Source: Bacillus ectoiniformans (GTDB taxonomy: Bacteria; Bacillota; Bacilli; Bacillales; Domibacillaceae). From it: a stretch of DNA of 64,000 nucleotides. Below the pieces are notes generated by a model. It had not been told where the DNA came from. It searched no databases and saw nothing but the letters and a program-made list of their open reading frames with translations. The stretch lies in NCBI RefSeq assembly GCF_016908875.1, contig NZ_JAFBES010000005.1:62001-126000 (forward strand), written 5' to 3'. Position numbers and translations under genes: made by a program. Each line of letters starts with the position of its first letter. Position 1 is the first letter of the stretch. Positions 17,791 to 26,572 of this stretch are shown one piece after another.

Positions 17791-20145
17791 GTGAACAGCA
17801 AAGTACTAGCAACACTTGAATTTAATAAAATCCGGCAGCAGCTCGCTGAACATGCAGCTTCGGCGCTTGGGCGGGAACAGGCGGAGAATCTAATGCCTTC
17901 TCTGTCGTTTGAGGAAGTTGTGCGCTTTCAGGAAGAAACAGATGAAGCGGCGCAAGTGCTTCGGCTCAAAGGACATGCTCCGCTTGGCGGCATCCATAAT
18001 ATCCGTCCGCATGTGAAGCGTGCCCAAATCGGCGGTGTGCTGAACGGAACTGAATTTGTACAAATTGCAAGCACGATCCATGCAGGCCGAATGATGAAGA
18101 ACTTTATTATGGATTTAAATGAAGAAGAAGACATTTATCCGATTCTTTCAGAAAAGGAAGCAGCCATTCCGGTATTGACAGCACTTGAGCATCAAATTAA
18201 ACATACTGTCGATGAACATGGCGGCGTGCTTGATTCCGCCAGTTCCGCCCTTCGCCATATCCGGCAGCAGCTCCGGGCGAATGAAAGCCGGATTCGCGGA
18301 AAGCTAGAGAGTTTAATTCGCGGGCGCAATGCGCAAAAAATGCTGTCAGATGCTATCATCACGATCAGAAATGACCGCTATGTAATTCCAGTAAAGCAGG
18401 AGTATCGTTCTCATTATGGAGGAATTGTGCATGACTCTTCTTCTACTGGCCAAACGTTATTTATTGAGCCGGAATCTGTCGTTCAAATGAATAACCAGGT
18501 GAGAGAATTAAAAATTTCTGAACAGCAGGAAATCGACCGCATTTTTGCAGAGCTGTCCGTTGAAGTGGAAGCACATGGCCACGAGCTCTATGTCCTTGTC
18601 GGCGTGCTCAGCGATCTTGACTTTATGTTTACAAAAGCAAAGTACGGAAAAACAATCAAAGCGACGAAGCCGGCGGTCAATGACAACGGATTTATCCGCT
18701 TGAACCAAGGCCGCCATCCGCTGCTTTCAATTGAAGAAGCTGTGCCAAGTGACATTGAACTTGGAAAAGACTATACATCTATTGTAATTACCGGACCAAA
18801 TACGGGCGGAAAAACCGTGACGCTTAAAACGGTAGGTCTAACGGTGCTGATGGCGCAGGCGGGCTTGCAGATTCCGGCACTCGACGGATCAGAAACAGCT
18901 GTCTTTCAATCGGTCTATGCGGATATAGGGGATGAGCAGTCGATTGAGCAAAGTTTAAGTACATTCTCCTCTCATATGGTGAACATAGTAGATATTTTGA
19001 AGAAAGTGGATCATGAAAGCCTGGTGTTATTTGACGAGCTAGGCGCAGGAACAGATCCGCAGGAAGGAGCCGCATTAGCGATTTCTATTCTCGACGAAGT
19101 CCATAAGCGCGGCGCCCGAATTATCGCAACTACTCACTATCCGGAGCTGAAAGCATATGGATATAACAGAGAAGGCGTCATTAATGCCAGTGTGGAGTTT
19201 AATGTAGAGACATTAAGCCCGACTTATCGGCTGTTAGTAGGAGTGCCGGGACGAAGCAATGCCTTTGAGATCTCGAAGCGGTTAGGATTAAGCGCAAGTA
19301 TTATTGATCAAGCGAGACAATCGGTGGGTACGGACACGAATGAAATTGATCAAATGATTGCCTCTCTTGAACAGAGCCGTAAGCTTGCGGAAGAAGAAGA
19401 AAAGGAAGCGAAGGAATATTTAAAGCACGCCGAAAGACTTCACGAAGATATGCAAAAGCAAATGCAGGATTTCTACGCCAATGAAGAAGCATTAAAAGAA
19501 AAAGCCCGGCAGCAGGCAGCAGAGATTGTCGAACAGGCAAAAGCGGAAGCAGAACAAGTCATTCGTGAGCTTCGTACACTTCGCTTAGAAAAAGGAGCAG
19601 AAGTAAAAGAGCATGAATTGATCGATGCGAAACGCCGTTTGTCAGAGGCAGCACCTGAACCGAAGAAAGCGAAAAAGAAACCTAGCGTGAAGGCAAAACA
19701 AGGCTTAAAACCTGGTGATGAAGTAAAAGTGCTAAGTTTTGATCAAAAAGGCCAGCTGCTTGAAAAGAGCGGAAAAGACGAGTGGCAAGTTCAAATTGGC
19801 ATCATGAAAATGAAAGTGAAAGAATCAGATATGGAATTCGTCAAATCTGAGAAGAAGCCGGATCCTAAACCGATGGCTTCGCTTCGCGGCAGGGATTTTC
19901 ATGTCAATCTGGAATTGGATCTTCGCGGTGAAAGATATGAAGATGCGCTGGCTAAAGTGGAGAAATACATTGATGATGCGCTCTTAGCCGGGTATTCCAG
20001 GGTATCGATTATTCACGGAAAAGGAACAGGCGCTCTAAGAAAAGGTGTGCAGGATTACTTAAAGGGCCATCGTTCAGTGAAGCGTTCGAGATTTGGTGAA
20101 GCAGGAGAAGGCGGCAGCGGAGTCACTGTAGTTGAGTTAAAGTGA
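17791..20145 (+). CDS. mutSB: Endonuclease MutS2 (GTG start)
   Basis: This 784-residue MutS2 protein is linked to suppression of recombination and to ribosome-collision rescue (also named RqcU) in Bacillus. It lacks the mismatch-recognition domain I of MutS. It has a central ATPase with Walker [14 protein letters not shown] and Walker [17 protein letters not shown], and a coiled region (about 515-630). A C-terminal Smr nuclease domain contains [20 protein letters not shown] and [14 protein letters not shown]. The start is GTG at 17791, after AAGGGGGAAG. Confidence 0.96.
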   Translation: MNSKVLATLEFNKIRQQLAEHAASALGREQAENLMPSLSFEEVVRFQEETDEAAQVLRLKGHAPLGGIHNIRPHVKRAQIGGVLNGTEFVQIASTIHAGRMMKNFIMDLNEEEDIYPILSEKEAAIPVLTALEHQIKHTVDEHGGVLDSASSALRHIRQQLRANESRIRGKLESLIRGRNAQKMLSDAIITIRNDRYVIPVKQEYRSHYGGIVHDSSSTGQTLFIEPESVVQMNNQVRELKISEQQEIDRIFAELSVEVEAHGHELYVLVGVLSDLDFMFTKAKYGKTIKATKPAVNDNGFIRLNQGRHPLLSIEEAVPSDIELGKDYTSIVITGPNTGGKTVTLKTVGLTVLMAQAGLQIPALDGSETAVFQSVYADIGDEQSIEQSLSTFSSHMVNIVDILKKVDHESLVLFDELGAGTDPQEGAALAISILDEVHKRGARIIATTHYPELKAYGYNREGVINASVEFNVETLSPTYRLLVGVPGRSNAFEISKRLGLSASIIDQARQSVGTDTNEIDQMIASLEQSRKLAEEEEKEAKEYLKHAERLHEDMQKQMQDFYANEEALKEKARQQAAEIVEQAKAEAEQVIRELRTLRLEKGAEVKEHELIDAKRRLSEAAPEPKKAKKKPSVKAKQGLKPGDEVKVLSFDQKGQLLEKSGKDEWQVQIGIMKMKVKESDMEFVKSEKKPDPKPMASLRGRDFHVNLELDLRGERYEDALAKVEKYIDDALLAGYSRVSIIHGKGTGALRKGVQDYLKGHRSVKRSRFGEAGEGGSGVTVVELK

Positions 20146-20179
20146 TGAAACAGAATATGAGCAGAGGGGCCTTAAGCAT

Positions 20180-20587
20180 ATGAACCAATTCTGGGAAAAT
20201 CCATATATCCAGCTGGCTGGTTACTATAGTGTCGTCGTCCTATGTATTATTTTGTTTTTAGCTGTCTTTGAACTGGTCACGAAATACCGTAATTGGGAAG
20301 AAATCAAGAAAGGCAATTTAGCTGTGGCGATGGCAACCGGAGGCAAGATCTTTGGGCTGGCCAATATCTTTAGGCATTCGATTCTGCAGAATGATTCCGT
20401 CGTCGCTATGGTCGGCTGGGGAGTCTTTGGATTTTTACTATTAATGGTCGGTTACTTTATGTATGAATTTCTGACACCGAGCTTTAAAATAGATGAAGAA
20501 ATTGAGAAGGATAACCGGGCCGTGGGTTTTATTTCAATGGTCATTTCAATCGGGTTATCCTATGTAATCGGTGCAGCGTTAATTTAA
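20180..20587 (+). CDS. yshE: DUF350 membrane protein YshE
   Basis: This 135-residue integral membrane protein has about four hydrophobic segments with the DUF350 pattern: GNLAVAMATGGKIFGLANIFRHSI and IEKDNRAVGFISMVISIGLSYVIGAAL. Its function is unknown. It follows mutS2 by 34 nt, with AGAGGGGC upstream, in the same order as B. subtilis mutSB-yshE. A very small membrane ORF follows it. Confidence 0.85.
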   Translation: MNQFWENPYIQLAGYYSVVVLCIILFLAVFELVTKYRNWEEIKKGNLAVAMATGGKIFGLANIFRHSILQNDSVVAMVGWGVFGFLLLMVGYFMYEFLTPSFKIDEEIEKDNRAVGFISMVISIGLSYVIGAALI

Positions 20588-20604
20588 GAAGGGACTAAAA
20601 GGAT

Positions 20605-20688
20605 ATGGAAACATTAGCAAAAGTTCTTCTAGTACTTTGCGGAGTATTTATAGCAATTGGAATTATCTATTTAATGTTTTTTGTATAA
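20605..20688 (+). CDS. Hypothetical 27-residue single-span membrane peptide
   Basis: The frame ATG...TAA encodes METLAKVLLVLCGVFIAIGI plus seven further residues, a single hydrophobic helix with two polar ends. It starts 17 nt after yshE. Two purine-rich stretches, GAAGGGAC 9 nt upstream and AAAGG nearer, could serve as ribosome sites. It ends 7 nt before the operon terminator, so it fills the last space of the transcript. I do not recognise a family. Confidence 0.55.
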   Translation: METLAKVLLVLCGVFIAIGIIYLMFFV

Positions 20689-20694
20689 AGAAGT

Positions 20695-20750
20695 CACGCC
20701 CCGCTGTGGATGAGTAACATTTCTGCTCATTTCAAAGCGGGGTGTTTCTA
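20695..20750 (+). terminator. Terminator of the mutSB-yshE unit
   Basis: The outer stem CACGCCCCGCT/AGCGGGGTG encloses a second small hairpin (ATGAG...CTCAT) and is followed by TTTC. Confidence 0.75.
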
Positions 20751-20779
20751 TATTAATATAAAATAATTTGATTTATCAT

Positions 20780-20809
20780 TTGTCACTCGATCCGTACGTA
20801 TAGTATAAT
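20780..20809 (+). promoter_or_regulatory. Sigma-A promoter of lcfA
   Basis: TTGTCA at 20780-20785 and TATAAT at 20804-20809 are 18 bp apart. Confidence 0.72.
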
Positions 20810-20815
20810 TGAAGT

Positions 20816-20832
20816 GAATATTTTTAATATTC
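20816..20832 (+). promoter_or_regulatory. Perfect inverted repeat at the lcfA transcription start
   Basis: GAATATT-TTT-AATATTC begins 7 bp downstream of the -10 element, where a repressor would act. It is not the FadR consensus seen at 22605-22622, although both share GAAT...ATTC ends. Confidence 0.45.
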
Positions 20833-20854
20833 TAATTTATAAGGGGTGAAGATT

Positions 20855-22543
20855 ATGAGTGAAAAACCTTGGCTTGTCCACTATCCAGAGGAAATCCCTC
20901 CTACTCTTGAGTATGCGAATCAGCCGGTGCAATCCTTTCTAACAAATGCCGCAAAAGATTATCCTGAAAAAATAGCGATTCATTTTTTAGGGAAGGAGTT
21001 AACCTTTAAAGAAGTGTATGAATCCTCTTTGAAAATGGCCCGGTATTTAAAGCGGTTAGGTGTCACTAAAGGCGACAGGGTGGCTATCATGCTGCCGAAT
21101 GGACCGCAAGCTGTGATCAGTTATTTCGGTGCTCTATATGCAGGAGGGGTGGTTGTTCAGACCAACCCGCTATATACAGAAAGAGAAATTGAATATCAAA
21201 TGAAAGATTCAGAAGCGAAAGTAATGATCACCTTAGATCTTCTATACCCCCGTGTGAAAAGCGTCATGAAACAAACGGAACTTGAACACTTAATTGTAAC
21301 CGCTGTCAAAGATTATTTGCCTTTCCCGAAAAACATCATCTATCCATTTATCCAAAGAAAACAAACAGGCCTCAATGTTCAGATTGAACACCAAGGCACG
21401 AACCATCTTTTCAAGAAAATTATGAAGGAAGAAAAAGCAGAAGAAATTCCGCTTGCCATTGATTTTGAAGAAGATTTGGCATTATTACAGTACACGGGCG
21501 GAACAACTGGCTTCCCAAAAGGAGTCATGCTGACACATAAGAATTTGATTGCCAATGCTACGATGTGTGCGGCCTGGCTATACAAATGCGAAAAAGGAAA
21601 TGGCGCCGTACTCGGAGTGATTCCATTTTTCCATGTATACGGAATGACGACGGTCATGGTACTCTCGGTCTTGCAAGGGCATAAAATGATTCTCCTCCCT
21701 AAGTTTGACACGAAAACAACTTTAAAAACGATCGCTAAGCAGCGGCCGACTCTGTTTCCGGGTGCGCCGACGATCTATATTGCTTTATTAAACGACCCGG
21801 ACATCCAAAAATATGATTTATCATCCATTGATTCTTGTATCAGCGGCTCTGCTCCTCTGCCTGTTGAAGTGCAGCAGAAGTTTGAAGAAGTGACCGGAGG
21901 AAAGCTGGTAGAAGGATATGGACTATCGGAAACATCCCCTGTTACCCACTCTAATTTCCTGTGGGATCGCCCTCGAATTAAGGGCAGCATTGGGGTGCCG
22001 TGGCCTGACACAGATGCAGCGATCTTATCTATGCAAACAGGTGAATTCCTGCCGCCGAATGAAGTAGGGGAAATTGTGATAAAAGGACCTCAAGTGATGA
22101 AAGGCTATTGGAAGCGTCCTGAAGAAACCGAACAGACGTTTAAAGATGGCTGGTTCTTAACAGGAGACATTGGCTACATGGATGAAGAAGGCTATTTCTA
22201 TGTCGTAGACCGCAAGAAAGATATGATCATTGCGGGAGGTTACAATATTTATCCGAGAGAAGTAGAAGAAGTGCTGTATGAACATGATGCCATTCTTGAA
22301 GCAGTGGTAGCCGGAGTGCCAGACCCATATCGCGGAGAGACGGTAAAAGCCTATGTCGTTCTAAAAGATGGATATCAAATAACCGAAGATGAATTAAATA
22401 AATATGCCAGAGAGCATTTGGCAGCTTATAAAGTGCCTAGAATTTATGAATTTAGAGATGAATTGCCGAAAACGGCCGTCGGAAAGATCTTGCGCCGGGT
22501 ATTGGTGGACGAAGAAAAAAAGAAACTAGAGAAAACAAGTTAA
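20855..22543 (+). CDS. lcfA: Long-chain fatty-acid--CoA ligase
   Basis: This 562-residue AMP-forming acyl-CoA synthetase activates fatty acids for beta-oxidation. Adenylation motifs are LLQYTGGTTGFPKGVMLTHK (P-loop), GYGLSETSPVTH, TGDIGYMDEEGYFYVVDRKKDMI and a C-terminal KTAVGKILRR with the catalytic lysine. The ATG at 20855 lies 8 nt after AAGGGGTG; a GTG nine bases earlier is in frame but inside that site. In Bacillus lcfA belongs to the FadR regulon with the fadR-fadB-etfBA operon that follows. Confidence 0.95.
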   Translation: MSEKPWLVHYPEEIPPTLEYANQPVQSFLTNAAKDYPEKIAIHFLGKELTFKEVYESSLKMARYLKRLGVTKGDRVAIMLPNGPQAVISYFGALYAGGVVVQTNPLYTEREIEYQMKDSEAKVMITLDLLYPRVKSVMKQTELEHLIVTAVKDYLPFPKNIIYPFIQRKQTGLNVQIEHQGTNHLFKKIMKEEKAEEIPLAIDFEEDLALLQYTGGTTGFPKGVMLTHKNLIANATMCAAWLYKCEKGNGAVLGVIPFFHVYGMTTVMVLSVLQGHKMILLPKFDTKTTLKTIAKQRPTLFPGAPTIYIALLNDPDIQKYDLSSIDSCISGSAPLPVEVQQKFEEVTGGKLVEGYGLSETSPVTHSNFLWDRPRIKGSIGVPWPDTDAAILSMQTGEFLPPNEVGEIVIKGPQVMKGYWKRPEETEQTFKDGWFLTGDIGYMDEEGYFYVVDRKKDMIIAGGYNIYPREVEEVLYEHDAILEAVVAGVPDPYRGETVKAYVVLKDGYQITEDELNKYAREHLAAYKVPRIYEFRDELPKTAVGKILRRVLVDEEKKKLEKTS

Positions 22544-22568
22544 CTGAAAATAATCAATCGTTGCCCTC

Positions 22569-22597
22569 TTGACTATTAAAGAATCAGATTGTAATAT
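22569..22597 (+). promoter_or_regulatory. Sigma-A promoter of fadR-fadB-etfBA
   Basis: TTGACT at 22569-22574 and TAATAT at 22592-22597 are 17 bp apart. Confidence 0.78.
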
Positions 22598-22604
22598 AAG
22601 ATTA

Positions 22605-22622
22605 TGAATGAATAGTCATTCA
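22605..22622 (+). promoter_or_regulatory. FadR operator
   Basis: TGAATGAATAGTCATTCA fits the Bacillus FadR consensus TGAATGANTANTCATTCA exactly. It lies 7 bp after the -10 and over the expected start of transcription. It indicates autorepression relieved by long-chain acyl-CoA. Confidence 0.9.
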
Positions 22623-22650
22623 CTTTTGTAGATTGAGAGGGTGACAGCTT

Positions 22651-23235
22651 ATGAAGAAAAACAAACCTAAATACCATCAGATCATTGATGCAGCTGTCGT
22701 TGCTATTGCGGAAAATGGCTACCATCAAGCTCAAGTGGCAAAGATCGCTAAAAAAGCGGGAGTCGCTGATGGAACCATCTATTTATACTTTAAAAATAAA
22801 GAAGACATATTGATCTCACTGTTTCAGGACAAAATGGGTCATTTTGTTGAAAATATTGAAAAAGTTATTGCAGGAAAATCGACAGCGGCGGAGAAGTTAT
22901 TATTGTTAGTGGAAAATCATTTCAAAATGTTATCAGATGATCCACATTTGGCAGTTGTTACCCAGCTGGAGCTTCGCCAGTCAAATAAAGAACTGCGGTT
23001 AAAAATTAATGAAGTGCTGAAAGGATATTTACTTTTAATTGACCAGATTTTGAAAGAGGGAATTCAAAATGGTGAATTTAGAAAGACGCTAAATATTCAG
23101 CTGGCACGTCAGATGATTTTTGGCACCATTGACGAAACAGTGACAACCTGGGTCATGAATGAGCAAAAGTATGACCTCGTAGAGTCCGCTTCGGATGTGG
23201 GAGACATGCTGCTAAACGGTTTTTCTGTCCACTAA
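22651..23235 (+). CDS. fadR: Fatty-acid degradation repressor FadR (TetR family)
   Basis: This 194-residue TetR-family repressor senses long-chain acyl-CoA and controls beta-oxidation genes in Bacillus. The N-terminal HTH is YHQIIDAAVVAIAENGYHQAQVAKIAKKAGVADGTIYLYFKNKEDIL, about residues 8-52. A helical acyl-CoA-binding domain follows. It has the matching operator at 22605-22622 in its own promoter. It is first of an operon with an enoyl-CoA hydratase and both electron-transfer flavoprotein subunits. Confidence 0.94.
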   Translation: MKKNKPKYHQIIDAAVVAIAENGYHQAQVAKIAKKAGVADGTIYLYFKNKEDILISLFQDKMGHFVENIEKVIAGKSTAAEKLLLLVENHFKMLSDDPHLAVVTQLELRQSNKELRLKINEVLKGYLLLIDQILKEGIQNGEFRKTLNIQLARQMIFGTIDETVTTWVMNEQKYDLVESASDVGDMLLNGFSVH

Positions 23236-23264
23236 ATGTTGAAACGAAAAGGGATGGTGAGTAA

Positions 23265-24038
23265 ATGCAATACATATCTTGGGAGAAATCGGACCGAGTG
23301 GGGGAAATCACAATACAGCGTCCGCCAGCGAATGCACTGTCTAGTGTATTAATTGAAGAGATTGATGCAGCACTGAATAAGATTGAAGCGGATCAAGATA
23401 TTCGTGTCGTTCTCATCAGCGGTGAAGGCCGATTTTTTTCAGCTGGAGCAGATATTAAAGAGTTCACTTCTATCGAAACAGGAGAAGAATTCTCTGAACT
23501 GGCCGCTCGTGGACAGCGTGTATTTGAAAGAGTCGAGAATTTCAGCAAGCCGGTCATTGCGGCTATTCATGGCGCTGCATTAGGCGGCGGACTTGAACTG
23601 GCTATGAGCTGTCATATCCGTCTTGTAACGGAAAAGGCGAAATTAGGCCTTCCTGAATTATCATTGGGACTTGTCCCAGGCTTTGCAGGCTCACAGCGCT
23701 TGCCGCGTTATGTAGGCATGCCGAAAGCTGCTGAAATGCTATTGACAAGCGAGCCGATCTCAGGCACTGAGGCCGTACAGTGGGGTCTTGCGAATCATGC
23801 GTATTCAGAGGACGAGCTGATGCCTAAAGCTAGAGAAATGGCAGCTAAAATCGCACAAAAGAGTCCTGTCAGCATCAAAGCAGCCATTGAGCTGTTAAAT
23901 TATACGAAACATGCACAGTATCATGAAGGTGTGGCGAAAGAAGCTAAGCTTTTTGGTACAGTGTTTGTCTCTGAAGATGCGAAAGAAGGAATCCAAGCAT
24001 TTATTGAGAAGAGAAAGCCTGAATTTAAAGGGCAATAA
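23265..24038 (+). CDS. fadB: Enoyl-CoA hydratase (beta-oxidation)
   Basis: This 257-residue crotonase-family protein is expected to hydrate 2-enoyl-CoA to 3-hydroxyacyl-CoA. Family features are FFSAGADIKEF (first oxyanion-hole segment), GAALGGGLELAMSCHIRL (second) and LPELSLGLVPGFAGSQRLPR with the catalytic Glu. Length is typical of a monofunctional hydratase, not the large multifunctional FadB of enterobacteria; the symbol follows Bacillus usage (ysiB). It is preceded by GGGATGGTG and lies 29 nt after fadR. Confidence 0.92.
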   Translation: MQYISWEKSDRVGEITIQRPPANALSSVLIEEIDAALNKIEADQDIRVVLISGEGRFFSAGADIKEFTSIETGEEFSELAARGQRVFERVENFSKPVIAAIHGAALGGGLELAMSCHIRLVTEKAKLGLPELSLGLVPGFAGSQRLPRYVGMPKAAEMLLTSEPISGTEAVQWGLANHAYSEDELMPKAREMAAKIAQKSPVSIKAAIELLNYTKHAQYHEGVAKEAKLFGTVFVSEDAKEGIQAFIEKRKPEFKGQ

Positions 24039-24044
24039 TTTTTT

Positions 24045-24071
24045 TATTAAAAGATTTCTTAATCTTTTAAA
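24045..24071. other. AT-rich inverted repeat between fadB and etfB
   Basis: TTAAAAGATT and AATCTTTTAA flank a 4-nt loop. No T-run follows, so it is not a convincing terminator. It may modulate the fadB/etfB ratio or stabilise mRNA ends. Confidence 0.4.
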
Positions 24072-24104
24072 CTTATAGAAAGTGATTATACAGGAGGGGA
24101 AAAT

Positions 24105-24878
24105 ATGAACATCTATGTATTATTAAAAAGAACATTTGATACAGAGGAAAAAATAACAGTCGCAAACGGAGCCATCCAAGAAGACGGCGCGGAATTTATT
24201 ATTAATCCATACGATGAGTATGCGGTGGAAGAAGCCATTCAAATTCGCGACGCTAAAGGCGGCGAAGTAACGGTTGTTTCTGTAGGCAGTGAAGAAAGTG
24301 AAAAGCAGCTCCGCACAGCTTTAGCAATGGGAGCGGACAAAGCCGTTCTAATTAACACGGAAGATGATGTAGAAGGCGGAGATCAGTTTACGACTGCTAA
24401 GATCTTAGCTGAATTCTTAAAAGATAAGGATGCAGATTTGATCATTGCAGGTAATGTTGCAATTGACGGCGGAAGCGGACAAGTAGGTCCTCGCGTAGCT
24501 GAACAGTTAAACATCCCTTACGTAACAACAATTACAAAGATTGAAATTGACGGGGAACAAGCTACGATTACTCGTGACGTTGAAGGAGATTCTGAAGTAA
24601 TCGAAGCATCTCTTCCACTTCTTGTTACAGCTCAGCAAGGACTAAATGATCCACGCTATCCTTCTCTTCCTGGCATCATGAAAGCGAAGAAGAAGCCGCT
24701 TGAAGAATTAGAATTGGATGATCTAGATTTAGATGAAGATGAAGTAGAAGCGAAAACAAAAACGCTGGACATCTTCCTTCCTCCTAAGAAAGAAGCGGGC
24801 CGTGTGCTTGAAGGCGATCTAAGCGACCAAGTGAGAGAATTAGTGAACGTACTTCATAAAGAAGCGAAAGTAATTTAA
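24105..24878 (+). CDS. etfB: Electron transfer flavoprotein beta subunit
   Basis: This 257-residue ETF beta subunit carries AMP in the heterodimer that passes electrons from acyl-CoA dehydrogenase to the respiratory chain. Recognisable parts are MNIYVLLKRTFDTEEKI, ALAMGADKAVLI, GGSGQVGPRVAEQLNIPYVT and PSLPGIMKAKKKPLEEL. An acidic stretch follows near residue 205-217. The ATG follows AGGAGGGG. It lies 27 nt upstream of etfA, and the fadB-etfB-etfA order is that of B. subtilis. Confidence 0.97.
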   Translation: MNIYVLLKRTFDTEEKITVANGAIQEDGAEFIINPYDEYAVEEAIQIRDAKGGEVTVVSVGSEESEKQLRTALAMGADKAVLINTEDDVEGGDQFTTAKILAEFLKDKDADLIIAGNVAIDGGSGQVGPRVAEQLNIPYVTTITKIEIDGEQATITRDVEGDSEVIEASLPLLVTAQQGLNDPRYPSLPGIMKAKKKPLEELELDDLDLDEDEVEAKTKTLDIFLPPKKEAGRVLEGDLSDQVRELVNVLHKEAKVI

Positions 24879-24905
24879 TAGACTAACAGACTGGGGGTAA
24901 TCGAC

Positions 24906-25886
24906 ATGACAAAAAAAGTATTAGTATTAGGTGAAGCTCGTGACGGAGCATTAAGAAACGTATCATTTGAAGCCATTGCTGCTGGGAAAAAGATTGCTGA
25001 AGGCGGCGAAGTAGTTGGAGTATTAATTGGTGACTCTGTAAGCGCTTTAGGAGAGCAAATGATTCAGTATGGAGCAGATCGCGTCCTGGTTGTAGAGGAT
25101 GAAAAATTAGCTCAATATACTTCTGATGGCTACTCTCAAGCATTTTTAGCTGTAGTTGAGCAAGAAAATCCAGAAGGAATTATTTTTGGACACACAGCTT
25201 TAGGAAAAGACCTGTCTCCAAAGGTTGCCAGCAAACTTGGCGCAGGCTTAATCTCTGATGCGACATCTGTTGAAGAAGAGGGCGGTCAAATCGTCTTTAC
25301 ACGTCCAATCTACTCTGGTAAAGCATTTGAAAAGAAAGTAGTGAACGAAGGAATTGTGTTTGCTACTGTTCGTCCAAATAACATTGAGCTATTAGAAAAA
25401 GATGCTTCCCGTTCTGGTGATGTAGCATCTGTAACAGCGGATATCAAAGACATTCGCACAATCATTAAAGAAGTTGTTCGCAAGGCTTCTGAAGGTGTTG
25501 ATCTTTCCGAGGCGAAAGTCGTCATCGCTGGCGGACGCGGTGTGAAAAGTGAAGAAGGTTTTGAACCGTTAAAAGAATTGGCAGAAGTTCTTGGCGGAGC
25601 TGTGGGAGCTTCCCGTGGAGCGTGTGACGCAGACTACTGTGATTACTCTCTGCAAATCGGGCAAACAGGTAAAGTGGTTACACCAGACCTTTATATTGCC
25701 TGCGGTTTATCTGGAGCCATCCAGCATTTAGCTGGTATGTCTAACTCTAAAATTATTGTAGCGATTAACAAAGATCCAGAAGCGAACATCTTCAATGTTG
25801 CTGACTACGGCATTGTGGGTGACTTATTCGAAGTTGTGCCAATGCTGACTGAAGAATTCAAGAAGCTGAAAGTCGCTACATCTTAA
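24906..25886 (+). CDS. etfA: Electron transfer flavoprotein alpha subunit
   Basis: This 326-residue FAD-binding ETF subunit partners EtfB in beta-oxidation electron transfer. The C-terminal FAD domain is clear: VIAGGRGVKSEEGFEPLKELAEVLGGAVGASRGACDADY, QIGQTGKVVTPDLYIACGLSGAIQHLAGM and AINKDPEANIFNVADYGIVGD. It is last in the fadR operon and is followed by a terminator hairpin at 25899-25930. The ribosome site is GGGGG. Confidence 0.97.
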   Translation: MTKKVLVLGEARDGALRNVSFEAIAAGKKIAEGGEVVGVLIGDSVSALGEQMIQYGADRVLVVEDEKLAQYTSDGYSQAFLAVVEQENPEGIIFGHTALGKDLSPKVASKLGAGLISDATSVEEEGGQIVFTRPIYSGKAFEKKVVNEGIVFATVRPNNIELLEKDASRSGDVASVTADIKDIRTIIKEVVRKASEGVDLSEAKVVIAGGRGVKSEEGFEPLKELAEVLGGAVGASRGACDADYCDYSLQIGQTGKVVTPDLYIACGLSGAIQHLAGMSNSKIIVAINKDPEANIFNVADYGIVGDLFEVVPMLTEEFKKLKVATS

Positions 25887-25898
25887 TACAGATGACAC

Positions 25899-25930
25899 AG
25901 AGCAGCGGGATGCCTTCCTGCTGCTTTGTT
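25899..25930 (+). terminator. Terminator of the fadR-etfA operon
   Basis: The stem AGCAGCGGGA/TTCCTGCTGCT is followed by TTGTTGTTT. Confidence 0.75.
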
Positions 25931-26045
25931 GTTTATTTTGAAAAAAATTGGGGAAAGATACATCCGAGACAAAAAAATAGCATCACCTTCCAAACGGTGA
26001 TATACTGACCATAGTATTTAGTTCATATTTAGGAGGTATTTTTTT

Positions 26046-26360
26046 ATGGCAATTGTAAAAGCAACAGATCAAACTTTTTCATCTGAAACAAACAGCGGTT
26101 TAGTATTAGCTGACTTCTGGGCTCCTTGGTGCGGACCTTGTAAAATGATCGCTCCAGTTCTTGAAGAGCTTGATGCTGAAATGAGCGATAAAGTGAAGAT
26201 CGTAAAAGTAGATGTAGACGATAACCAAGAAACTGCTGGTAAATTCGGCGTTATGAGCATCCCAACTCTTGTTGTCATGAAAGACGGCGAAGTAGTTGAT
26301 AAAGTAATCGGTTTCCAGCCGAAAGAAGCTCTAGCTGACCTAATCAACAAACACGCATAA
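26046..26360 (+). CDS. trxA: Thioredoxin
   Basis: This 104-residue cytoplasmic dithiol reductant has the active site WCGPC at residues 28-32, the cis-proline loop MSIPTLVVM and the family fold throughout. It is preceded by AGGAGG. The upstream region carries TATACT at 26001-26006. Overlapping it is an inverted repeat, ATCACC-N8-GGTGAT (25982-26001), of unknown meaning. In B. subtilis uvrC follows trxA directly; here about 9 kb of accessory genes separate them. Confidence 0.98.
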   Translation: MAIVKATDQTFSSETNSGLVLADFWAPWCGPCKMIAPVLEELDAEMSDKVKIVKVDVDDNQETAGKFGVMSIPTLVVMKDGEVVDKVIGFQPKEALADLINKHA

Positions 26361-26362
26361 GT

Positions 26363-26403
26363 AAAAATATAGAGATGCCTGATGCGGTGTCTCTATATTT
26401 TTA
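26363..26403 (+). terminator. Terminator of trxA
   Basis: The stem AAATATAGAGA/TCTCTATATTT is followed by TT. The minus strand also ends in a T-run. Confidence 0.78.
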
Positions 26404-26476
26404 TGCCATTCACACTTCTTCTACCGTGAAAATTCAGCCCAAGATTGAATATTTTAATTTTATTACGAAATTTTCA

Positions 26477-26505
26477 TTGACTATGAGAATCATTCTCGAT
26501 ATAAT
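26477..26505 (+). promoter_or_regulatory. Iron-regulated promoter: sigma-A elements with Fur box in the spacer
   Basis: TTGACT at 26477-26482 and TATAAT at 26500-26505 are 17 bp apart. The spacer holds TGAGAATCATTCTCG (26484-26498), a 7-1-7 inverted repeat of Fur-box type with one mismatch. Fur bound here would block RNA polymerase. Confidence 0.82.
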
Positions 26506-26572
26506 TTGTTTTATATTGATAAACGTTTTCATTTAAATAATACATAAGCAAAACTCAAGGGGGATTTTTCAC

